Assembly (NCBI GenBank): GCA_012517765.1
Contig: JAAYUI010000004.1
Location: 79,835-143,834 of the forward strand
Origin: Caldisericales bacterium
GTDB taxonomy: Bacteria > Caldisericota > Caldisericia > JAAYUI01
Direction of reading: 5' to 3'
DNA: 64,000 nt
Made by a program: the position numbers and the translations under genes. A model generated the notes under the pieces. The model was not told the DNA's origin and ran no database searches. It worked only from the letters and a program-made list of their open reading frames with translations. Below are positions 43,977 through 51,255 of the stretch, piece by piece (the stretch's first letter is position 1; each line of letters begins with the position of its first letter).

Positions 43977-44725
43977 TGAAGCTTGTTTTTGCCACTACCT
44001 TCCCTGACTTTTTCAAGGAATCTGCAAAAGTCTCGATAATGGGGAGGGCAGTTAAGGCGGGCCTGCTTGAGGTTGAAGCGATCAACCTCAGGGACTTCAC
44101 CAATGACCGCCACCGCACCACCGACGACAACCCTTTTGGGGGCGGGGCCGGAATGGTGCTAAAAGTCGACCCTATCAAAAGGATGCTTGATTCACTGGGG
44201 CTCCCTGAGGGCTCCAGGACAATACTCACAACTCCGGCCGGAAAGGTTTTTGACCAGCAGGTCGCAAGCGACCTCTCAAAAGCCCCGGCCTTAATTTTTT
44301 TATGTGGACACTATGAAGGAATCGACGAAAGAGCCTGCCAGCTTTTTACGGACTGGCTATCGATCGGGGATTTCGTCATGACAGGCGGTGAGATTGCGGC
44401 CCTGGCAATGGCGGACGCCACCGTAAGGTTGATCCCCGGTGTCCTCGGCAAACAGGATTCCCTTGAATTCGAATCCTTTTCTGACAGCTTGATAGAATAT
44501 CCCCAGTACACACGCCCGGCCAGACATGAGACAGGCAATGCTCCCGAAGAGCTCCAGTCAGGAAATCACAAGACAATTGAAAAATGGAGGAGGATACAGG
44601 CCCTGAAAAGAACATTGCTCCTCCGGTCCGACCTGCTTGCTGGCGCTTCCCTTTCAAAAGAAGACATTGAAACGCTTGAAGAAATAAAGGGCGAAATCCT
44701 CGAGGCGATTGGAAAAATAAAATGA
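43976..44725 (+). CDS. trmD: tRNA (guanine-N1)-methyltransferase TrmD
   Basis: 249 residues. The deep-knot SPOUT motifs GGGAGMVLKVDPI, FLCGHYEGIDERA and IGDFVMTGGEIAAL are all present. The C-terminal domain carries the YTRPARHETG...LQSGNHKTIEKWRR segment. It makes m1G37 in tRNA, which prevents +1 frameshifts. The length is normal. It overlaps the next gene by 4 bases. Confidence 0.96.
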   Translation: MKLVFATTFPDFFKESAKVSIMGRAVKAGLLEVEAINLRDFTNDRHRTTDDNPFGGGAGMVLKVDPIKRMLDSLGLPEGSRTILTTPAGKVFDQQVASDLSKAPALIFLCGHYEGIDERACQLFTDWLSIGDFVMTGGEIAALAMADATVRLIPGVLGKQDSLEFESFSDSLIEYPQYTRPARHETGNAPEELQSGNHKTIEKWRRIQALKRTLLLRSDLLAGASLSKEDIETLEEIKGEILEAIGKIK

Positions 44726-45273
44726 TGTTCATATCCCTTGTCCACCACCCCGTCTATGATAGAAGGGGAAACATCCAGACATCCTCCATTACCACTTTTG
44801 ATATCCACGATCTTGCAAGGAGCTCCACAACCTATGGAGTGGAAAGACTCTACCTTGTTCATCCTTCGCCACTCCAGAGGCAAGTTGCGGAGCGCATCCT
44901 GGGATTTTGGGAAGTCGGCGGCGGGAAAGAATGGAACCCGTTAAGGTCACAGGCCCTTGAGGTAACAAGGGTCACCGCCAGCCTTGACCTGGCCATCGAA
45001 GATGCCACAAAACTCACAGGAGAAAAACCTGTGCTGGTGGCCACAACCGCAAAGACAAAAGAAGGCCAGACAACATTCGGGCAATTAAGAAAAAACCTTG
45101 ACCGGCCGACAATGATAATCCTCGGAACCGGCTGGGGACTTGCCCCGGAAGTCATTGACAGGTGCGATCTTGTTCTGGAGCCAATCTGGGGGCCAACTGA
45201 ATTCAACCACCTTTCCGTAAGGGCGGCAGGGGCAATCATCTGTGATCGCCTGCTCGGGAAAAGGAACATCTAG
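44722..45273 (+). CDS. SPOUT RNA methyltransferase (Methyltrn_RNA_4/COG4752 type)
   Basis: 183 residues. The start SLVHHPVYDRRGNIQTSSITTFDIHDLARSS and the C-terminal ILGTGWGLAPEVIDRCD plus FNHLSVRAAGAIICDRL match the small SPOUT family usually found between trmD and rplS. Its RNA target is unknown to me. It is part of the same operon as trmD. Confidence 0.85.
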   Translation: MMFISLVHHPVYDRRGNIQTSSITTFDIHDLARSSTTYGVERLYLVHPSPLQRQVAERILGFWEVGGGKEWNPLRSQALEVTRVTASLDLAIEDATKLTGEKPVLVATTAKTKEGQTTFGQLRKNLDRPTMIILGTGWGLAPEVIDRCDLVLEPIWGPTEFNHLSVRAAGAIICDRLLGKRNI

Positions 45274-45415
45274 AAAACACCTTTTTCTTATTAAACTTTC
45301 TTCACTTGCAAACACCATGAATGATGGCTAACATTTTCTTTCTAGGTGCTTTACGTTATTGTATTGCATTGGAAAGCCTGGAGGGCAAGTCCCAAAGGGC
45401 CTTTGGAGGACAGAA

Positions 45416-45778
45416 ATGAACGAGATTTTGAGAGATATTGTACAGGACCAGATCAAAAAGGACCCGAACTCCTACGAGATTGGGGACACCGTCAAGGTCC
45501 ACCAGAAGGTAAAAGAAGGAACAAGGGCCAGGATACAGGTTTTCCAGGGCATCGTCATCGCCAAGCAAAACGGCGGAGTCTCCGAGACCTTCACCGTCAG
45601 AAAGATAACCGACGGCGTTGGAATAGAAAAAGTTTACCCCCTCCACTCCCCGGCAATCGACAAGATTGAAGTCGTGCGCCACGGAAGGGTCAGAAGGGCA
45701 AAACTGTTCTATCTTAGGGACAGGATAGGCAAGGAAGCCAGACTCAAAGACCGCAAACCACAGCAAAAGAAGGCTTGA
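45416..45778 (+). CDS. rplS: 50S ribosomal protein L19
   Basis: 120 residues from the ATG with GGAGG nine bases upstream. Motifs [30 protein letters not shown] and [21 protein letters not shown] define L19, at the subunit interface. A 140-bp leader lies between the SPOUT gene and this start. The overlapping palindrome next to the ribosome-binding site may regulate translation. Confidence 0.95.
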   Translation: MNEILRDIVQDQIKKDPNSYEIGDTVKVHQKVKEGTRARIQVFQGIVIAKQNGGVSETFTVRKITDGVGIEKVYPLHSPAIDKIEVVRHGRVRRAKLFYLRDRIGKEARLKDRKPQQKKA

Positions 45779-46341
45779 TGGCCGCAAAAAAAAGCTTCAA
45801 GAGGGAAATAATCGAATGGGTGGTGACGATTGTCATCGCGCTCGGTATCGCTTGGAGCATAAGGCTTTTTGTAATCCAGCCTTTCAGGGTGCAAATGAGC
45901 TCCATGTACCCGACCCTTCACAATGACGATCTCATTTTGATAAACAAGCTGTCTTTTGTTGGTGCCGAGCCCACAAGGGGCGATATCATAGTCTTCACAC
46001 CACCCAACCATTCAGAGGGCGATGGTATCGAATACATCAAACGCATAATCGGTCTGCCAGGTGAGTATGTCGAAATCGAATCGGGAACTGTGTACATTAA
46101 CGGACACAAGCTTGAAGAGAATGATGACCACACAAAAACCAATTACAACCAGCATTTCAAAATAGAAAGTGACAAAGACAAAAAAGGCGTCCTCCTTGGC
46201 CCGGACGAGTTTTATGTGATGGGTGACAACAGGGGGGGTTCGCTTGATTCCAGGACCTTTGGCCCGATAAAAAGGGACTCGATTCTTGGAAGGGCCTTTG
46301 TTGTTTTCTGGCCAGTAATAAGGCTCCAGGTTTTGCAATAG
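45778..46341 (+). CDS. lepB: Signal peptidase I, copy 1
   Basis: 187 residues. One membrane helix (about 13-34) is followed by catalytic Ser42 in SMYPTL, general-base Lys88 in IKRIIGLPGE, and the box GDNRGGSLDSRTFGPI near 152-167. It cleaves signal peptides of exported proteins, of which this window has many. The ATG overlaps the rplS stop (TGATG). Confidence 0.94.
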   Translation: MAAKKSFKREIIEWVVTIVIALGIAWSIRLFVIQPFRVQMSSMYPTLHNDDLILINKLSFVGAEPTRGDIIVFTPPNHSEGDGIEYIKRIIGLPGEYVEIESGTVYINGHKLEENDDHTKTNYNQHFKIESDKDKKGVLLGPDEFYVMGDNRGGSLDSRTFGPIKRDSILGRAFVVFWPVIRLQVLQ

Positions 46342-46385
46342 GAACTTCATGGGTCCTCTGCCTGTAAGGGTGGCAGGAGGTCTCC

Positions 46386-46949
46386 ATGAGAACAAACAGA
46401 ACAAGGTTTTTCCAGGACCCAGCGGCAAGAAGAGAGATTGCCTCCTGGGTCCTTGCCATATCATTGGCCCTTTCGCTTTCTATGGCAACGAGGGCATACG
46501 CATTTGAACCAAGAAGGGTCCAGCAGACTTCAATGTATCCAACCCTTCATGATGGTGACATCATTTTCCTCTACAAGCTTGACCACACAATAAGAAGAGG
46601 GGACATAGTAGTTTTTAACTCTCCAACTTCTGACGAAAAACTTATCAAAAGGATCATTGGCCTTCCGGGTGAAACGATAGGTTTCGAGAACGGGAACATC
46701 CTTGTCAATAATACAAGGTTTATTGAAAGTGGCGATAAAGCTGAAACCGATTATGGCCAGCCAGTTGGCACGGTGCCACCTGAAGCATTATCTGGAACCA
46801 GGCTTGGTGAAGACGAATATTTCGTCATGGGTGACAACAGGGATGTTTCATATGATTCGAGGTCCTTTGGCCCAATAAAGCGTTATTCAATACTTGGCAA
46901 GGCTGAGGCGGTATTGTGGCCCGTTGACAGAATTGGCCCCCTGAAATAG
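46386..46949 (+). CDS. lepB: Signal peptidase I, copy 2
   Basis: 187 residues. The same plan as copy 1: hydrophobic helix (about 20-37), Ser49 in TSMYPTL, Lys88 in IKRIIGLPGE, and GDNRDVSYDSRSFGPI near the end. AGGAGGT precedes the ATG. It is clearly a paralog, and both copies look catalytically intact. The two may differ in substrate range or in expression. Confidence 0.92.
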   Translation: MRTNRTRFFQDPAARREIASWVLAISLALSLSMATRAYAFEPRRVQQTSMYPTLHDGDIIFLYKLDHTIRRGDIVVFNSPTSDEKLIKRIIGLPGETIGFENGNILVNNTRFIESGDKAETDYGQPVGTVPPEALSGTRLGEDEYFVMGDNRDVSYDSRSFGPIKRYSILGKAEAVLWPVDRIGPLK

Positions 46950-46975
46950 CAAAAAACTTGCAAAAAACACAAAAG

Positions 46976-47002
46976 GCCCTATCTTGGATGGTAGGGCTTT
47001 TT
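46976..47002 (+). terminator. Probable rho-independent terminator
   Basis: A GCCCTA/TAGGGC stem with a 10-nt loop, followed by TTTTT. It lies just after the second lepB and upstream of the favoured rnhB start. Confidence 0.55.
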
Positions 47003-47029
47003 AAATTGAAGATTTATCCGGGGTGTGAA

Positions 47030-47614
47030 GTGGAACCATATGGTTCTTGCGGAAAAAACAGGCATCTGATTATTGGGGTCGACGAGGCAGGGAGGGGTCC
47101 GCTTGCCGGTCCTGTTCTGGCTTGTGCTTGCTACATTGAAGAGCATGTAGATGGCGTTGCGGACTCAAAAAAATTGACACCCGCAAAAAGGCTCGATCTG
47201 GCATCAGAAATAATTTGCAAGGGACAGGTCTGCATTGGCATAGAAAACTGCAGATCCATTGATGTGTCAGACATACTGAGTGCCACAATGTCTGCCATGA
47301 GAACGGCCGCAAACGCACTAAGCAGGAGGCTTGGAGGGAACGGGCTGGTAATTATTGATGGCAATCGTGTCCCTGAAGGGCTTGTATGGCAGGGCAAGGC
47401 AATTGTTGGGGCCGATGACAGCCAGTATTGCGTTTCCTGCGCATCAATAGTGGCAAAAGTCGTAAGGGACCATCTTATGGACGGCTTTGACACGACATTT
47501 CCCGGATACGGCTTTTCCAAAAACAAGGGTTATGGGACAGCCGACCATCTGGATGCCATTTCAAGGCTGGGGCCCTGCCAGATCCACAGAAGGAGTTTTG
47601 GCCCATGCAAATAA
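47030..47614 (+). CDS. rnhB: Ribonuclease HII
   Basis: 194 residues from a GTG with GGGGTG four bases upstream. A 24-residue longer reading would run through a terminator-like hairpin and is not favoured. DEAGRGPLAGPV (18-29) carries the first two acidic residues. ADSKKLT, the IDGN strand and the GADDSQYCVSCASIVAKVVRD segment complete the site. It removes RNA from RNA-DNA hybrids. The next gene overlaps its end by 10 bases. Confidence 0.93.
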   Translation: MEPYGSCGKNRHLIIGVDEAGRGPLAGPVLACACYIEEHVDGVADSKKLTPAKRLDLASEIICKGQVCIGIENCRSIDVSDILSATMSAMRTAANALSRRLGGNGLVIIDGNRVPEGLVWQGKAIVGADDSQYCVSCASIVAKVVRDHLMDGFDTTFPGYGFSKNKGYGTADHLDAISRLGPCQIHRRSFGPCK

Positions 47615-48330
47615 TAAACAAAAGGGATTATGTAAAGAGGAAAATAAAGCTTGAATACATAAAGATCATCTCCGGAGTATTGCTTATCGCTGCAGGCTTC
47701 TTCGGGCTTGCTCTCGGCTTCGTTCTCAACTGGCTGTTTTTTGTGATTGGTTCACTGCTTTTTGTTTTCGGCGGAATGATACTCAGCAACAGGACAGGCG
47801 AAATGTCCATCTGGAAAGCCGGTTTTGTCGGCCAGCAAATGGTGCCAAAAGCCCTCTCGATGCTACCGAATGAATTCGTCCTTATCAATAATGTTTCGAT
47901 CAAAGACAAAAACTGCGATATTGACCATGTGCTTATAGGCCCAAAATGCCTCTATGCAATAGAGAGCAAAAACTATAATGGTGAAATCTACGGCCAGGGC
48001 GACGAATGGGGCTACATGAAGAGGGGGAGGGCCGGCGGGTTCTACAAGGGGCACATCGGCAATCCTGCAAAACAGATAAAACGGTCTGTCTGGGAGCTAA
48101 AACAGATGCTGGACGAAAAACTTTCAAAGATGTCGCTTGACCCCAACCAGTTCTGGATTGAGCCGATAGTCGTCTTCACAAACCCCAACACAACATTGAA
48201 AGTGACCGATTCAACGGTAAAGGCCATGCTCCTGAAAGATTTGCCTTCATACATCCAGAAATGCGATGAAAAAACACAAATCCCGGAAAACATGTTAAAA
48301 ACCATTATCGACATACTCCGCAATGAGTAG
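47605..48330 (+). CDS. NERD-domain membrane protein
   Basis: 241 residues. Two N-terminal membrane helices (about 17-36 and 40-55) are followed by a NERD (nuclease-related) domain whose core is CDIDHVLIGPKCLYAIESKNYNGEIYG, with Asp and the ExK pair of a PD-(D/E)xK-like site. NERD proteins may act on DNA or serve in stress. It is located between rnhB and yraN, with overlaps on both sides, so it belongs to one operon. Confidence 0.82.
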   Translation: MQIINKRDYVKRKIKLEYIKIISGVLLIAAGFFGLALGFVLNWLFFVIGSLLFVFGGMILSNRTGEMSIWKAGFVGQQMVPKALSMLPNEFVLINNVSIKDKNCDIDHVLIGPKCLYAIESKNYNGEIYGQGDEWGYMKRGRAGGFYKGHIGNPAKQIKRSVWELKQMLDEKLSKMSLDPNQFWIEPIVVFTNPNTTLKVTDSTVKAMLLKDLPSYIQKCDEKTQIPENMLKTIIDILRNE

Positions 48331-48673
48331 GAGCTCTGCCCTTGGCAAAAAGGGTGAAGAAATGGCAGCATTGCTTCTTGTATCAAAGGGTTTTGAGATA
48401 ATTTGCAAGAACTACAAAACAAAACACGGCGAGATAGACATAATCTGCAAAAAAGGCTCAAACTTACTGTTTGTTGAAGTAAAGAGAAGGTCTACGAACA
48501 TCTTTGGAGCACCACTCGAGTCCCTTCCGGCAAAAAGGGTTGGGAGGATGGCCGATGCAGCGATGATGTTCCTGTCCGAAAACCAGGAGTTCCAGGAATC
48601 GCAAATCCAGCTTGCACTTGTGGGAATATCCAATGGCAAAACGTGTATTGTACCTGTTGATTGCAATATTTAG
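48323..48673 (+). CDS. yraN: UPF0102/YraN-like putative endonuclease
   Basis: 116 residues. LGKKGEEMAALLLVSKGFEII, then KHGEIDIICKKGSNLLFVEVKRRS carries the E-x(n)-D-x(n)-ExK pattern of YraN. The family resembles archaeal Holliday-junction resolvases, but its role is not certain. yraN next to rnhB is the usual order. It overlaps both neighbours. Confidence 0.9.
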   Translation: MSRSSALGKKGEEMAALLLVSKGFEIICKNYKTKHGEIDIICKKGSNLLFVEVKRRSTNIFGAPLESLPAKRVGRMADAAMMFLSENQEFQESQIQLALVGISNGKTCIVPVDCNI

Positions 48674-49562
48674 CCTTTCCTCCTGCTCCGTTTCCTTACA
48701 GAGGGGGGTACCGGAAGGTGAGTTTGTAAAACCAGAGCTGTATGGCGATGAGTGTTTTGATCTCGGCAACGGCTGGGTTGAATGCAATCTGATAGGTGAT
48801 GGCGTCGTAAGGCAGGTCACATTCCTGGATACCGGTAAAGAATCATACTTCCTCATCAAGAATGACCCGCAAGGGCCCATCAAAAGGACAATCGGGTCAA
48901 AAGGCCCGCTTGATGCCCTGATAATCAGACCAGGACTCTTTGACCTGACCGGCGACAGGGCCCCGGAAATCATCTGGCCTGTCAAAAATGGCCAACTCAC
49001 AGGGCTTTCGGTGATTTCGCTGGCTGGTGGCCCGGAGAAAACATTGTTTGAGCACCCAAGGATAAACTTCGCCACAGCCGGAGGTACAGAATTCAGCCCT
49101 GTCCTCTTTCTGTCCCTGCCCGACCCAACGCTTGGCATAATGGCAATTCCCTGGAGAATGCACGATGGAAAAATGCTTCCAGACCCATTCGGGAGTGACA
49201 AACCCTTTTCAATAGAAATAACAAACCAGAAGAAATCGGCCGTCGGAAAAGCATGGAGAGACTATTTTGATGGCATAAAGCCAAAACTGGAAATATCGCT
49301 TGAAGGCGAGCCACTGGAAAGTGCAAAAACTGCACTGGCGTTTTACTATTGGGATATAAGGGAAGACGCCGAAGCCATAAGTCTCATAATCGGAGAAAAG
49401 GAAAACAACCCAGACTTGTCAAAATTTCTCTTTAATAAAGGTTTCTGGGCGCTGTGGAGGGGCAAAATTGGTCTCGCAAAGACATTCTTCCTTTCCTCCA
49501 TAACCCAAATTGGGAGCGATAAAACCAGCGAATGCCTTGAAATCCTCAAATCCCTGCCCTAG
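48633..49562 (+). CDS. Lipoprotein of unknown function
   Basis: 309 residues from MAKRVLY; a 7-residue longer form is open. Lipobox SLSSC gives lipidated Cys18. A beta-rich body (about 30-190) is followed by a helical, TPR-like C-terminus (LAFYYWDIREDAEAISLIIGEK...). It overlaps yraN by 41 bases in another frame. No family recognised. Confidence 0.65.
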   Translation: MAKRVLYLLIAIFSLSSCSVSLQRGVPEGEFVKPELYGDECFDLGNGWVECNLIGDGVVRQVTFLDTGKESYFLIKNDPQGPIKRTIGSKGPLDALIIRPGLFDLTGDRAPEIIWPVKNGQLTGLSVISLAGGPEKTLFEHPRINFATAGGTEFSPVLFLSLPDPTLGIMAIPWRMHDGKMLPDPFGSDKPFSIEITNQKKSAVGKAWRDYFDGIKPKLEISLEGEPLESAKTALAFYYWDIREDAEAISLIIGEKENNPDLSKFLFNKGFWALWRGKIGLAKTFFLSSITQIGSDKTSECLEILKSLP

Positions 49563-49902
49563 CACAAATCTCATGGAAGAAAAAACAGAATCAGGCCAAT
49601 GCTAACAGGATGATTCAACCCATATATGCTAACTTTGTGGTGCTTGCTTCTTTCAACAGCCAACACTCTGACAATTCAAAAATGTCAATTGCATATAAAA
49701 CACTGCAATTAAGCATAACAATTCTTTAAAAGATCACATTGACAGTTAACAATTTCTGATTATATTTAAGAAATATTTTAAAAAGCAATTCATCACATAT
49801 GTCGAGTTCTCATTGTTTCTAATTCTTTAAGTTACCATTAAAAATTATTTCTCATGTTTCGTGTCGGAATTTCCAATCTACTGAAAGGAGTATCATGAAC
49901 AT
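49563..49902. other. AT-rich intergenic region with promoter
   Basis: 340 bp with no gene that I can support. It contains one sigma-70-type promoter (49739-49766) and a ribosome-binding site for the next gene. The base composition is more AT-rich than the neighbouring operons. Confidence 0.6.
49739..49766 (+). promoter_or_regulatory. Promoter of the lone membrane gene
   Basis: TTGACA, a 16-bp spacer, then TATATT. A leader of about 120 bp would follow before the membrane gene. Confidence 0.55.
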
Positions 49903-50412
49903 ATGAACAACTTTTCTTTGCCTTCAGATGTTATTTTTATCACACAATTCAGCGTGATGATGTTGGTCAACATACTGGTGGCGTACTGGTATGTGATTCC
50001 ATGGCTACGTCGGGTGTCACTTAAAGATGCGCTCACACCAATGCTGCTGCTTCATGTAACACGTGTTGTGGGATTGGTCTTCATTGTCAATGCAGTTACT
50101 GATCCAGCTCTCCCCCGCGGAATTGCGTATATGGCCGCAGGTGGAGATTTCTCAGCTGCGATGCTGAGTCTGCTTGCGTTAGTATTTGTTCGAAAAGAAA
50201 TACGTGGCGCGAATGTGATGATTGTAATTGCTAACATTATAGGCATCGCTGATCTTTTAATAGTGTCCATCTGGGGATCGCTTATGCCAATCAGCTTTCC
50301 AAACTATCAACTTGGCCCAGCATGGTTTATACCAACTTTCATCGGGCCTACGATGATGGTATCACATGGGCTGATGCTATGGCGAGTGCTGGTGCGAGCG
50401 AAGCACAATTAA
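49903..50412 (+). CDS. Multi-span membrane protein with foreign codon use
   Basis: 169 residues with four or five membrane helices. All eight arginines are CGN codons, against AGG/AGA in the surrounding operons. AAAGGAG lies 14 bases upstream, while a three-codon frame (ATG AAC ATA TGA) at 49895 has the better spacing and ends overlapping this ATG. No family recognised. Base composition and codon use suggest recent transfer. Confidence 0.65.
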   Translation: MNNFSLPSDVIFITQFSVMMLVNILVAYWYVIPWLRRVSLKDALTPMLLLHVTRVVGLVFIVNAVTDPALPRGIAYMAAGGDFSAAMLSLLALVFVRKEIRGANVMIVIANIIGIADLLIVSIWGSLMPISFPNYQLGPAWFIPTFIGPTMMVSHGLMLWRVLVRAKHN

Positions 50413-50928
50413 ACTGCAAGCGCATCCGTCGGTGATACTGATCAGGCGAAAACCATTTCCAGGGCCAGCTAAAACTATTCTCTGCACAATACATGCATCT
50501 CGCAATGGATACCTGCCTCGAAACAGTTTTAATTAACCACCACACCATCAGTATTCCTCTTGGTGAAGAACTCAAATGGCAAAAGCATGCACTCGAGCAT
50601 AAGCTTATGAACATTGGTCAATTTTGATGGATTAAAAAGCCGCTTGCAGGTGCGCTCTATGAAATCTGTGCTTATCAGAACAGATAGAGAATCCCTATTT
50701 GTCTTACTTGCAAACAAAAACAAATAGGGATTCTCTTTGGCAAACAAACCATCTGTACAATATACCTTGGATTTAACGCCCATACATCAACATGGGGCCA
50801 CAGTTCCGGCATTATGGACCTTGCAAAAATACCCTCCCTTTTTCCATGGCCCAAATATTGGGTAGTAATAACCATATTGAAATTTCCAGATCCTTGCCTT
50901 GGCAAATCATAAAGCTATCATAAATAGC
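50413..50928. other. Gene-poor region with palindrome
   Basis: 516 bp. No coding frame here has a recognisable product. It holds one perfect inverted repeat (50686-50736). The sequence just before the V/A-ATPase genes shows no clear promoter. Confidence 0.6.
50686..50736. repeat. Perfect 17-bp inverted repeat with 17-nt loop
   Basis: The left arm AGAGAATCCCTATTTGT (50686-50702) is the exact complement of 50720-50736. No adequate T run follows on either strand, so a standard terminator is unlikely. Confidence 0.85.
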
Positions 50929-51255
50929 GTGACTGACAAAGAAATCCTTGAAGCAATTGGCAGTGCAGAAGAAAAAGCAAAAACAGAGCTGGAAAATGCA
51001 AAACTGGGGGTCCAGGAACTCATTTCTTCTGCAAAAAAAAGGGCAAAAGAGATAGAGGACAAGGCCAGGCTCGATGCCATCGAGAAGGGCAAAAAAGACC
51101 TCGAAACCGCAGATATTGAAGCAAACTCGATTGTCATGGAGTCCGTAAATGGCAGCAAAAAGAAATCAGAGGAGCTAAAGGCATCGCTCGGGAAAAACCT
51201 GCCAAAAGCCGCTGAGGAACTCTCAAGGGAGGCGCTTGAAAAATGGCCATTCTAA
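50929..51255 (+). CDS. V/A-type ATPase subunit H (G-like stalk)
   Basis: 108 residues from a GTG; a TTG start 10 codons upstream is open, and neither has a good ribosome-binding site. The protein is one long charged, Ala/Lys/Glu-rich coiled coil (EAIGSAEEKAKTELENAK..., then RAKEIEDKARLDAIEKGKK), as expected for the peripheral-stalk H/G subunit that pairs with subunit E. It is the first gene of the rotary ATPase operon and overlaps subunit I by 13 bases. Confidence 0.8.
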   Translation: MTDKEILEAIGSAEEKAKTELENAKLGVQELISSAKKRAKEIEDKARLDAIEKGKKDLETADIEANSIVMESVNGSKKKSEELKASLGKNLPKAAEELSREALEKWPF

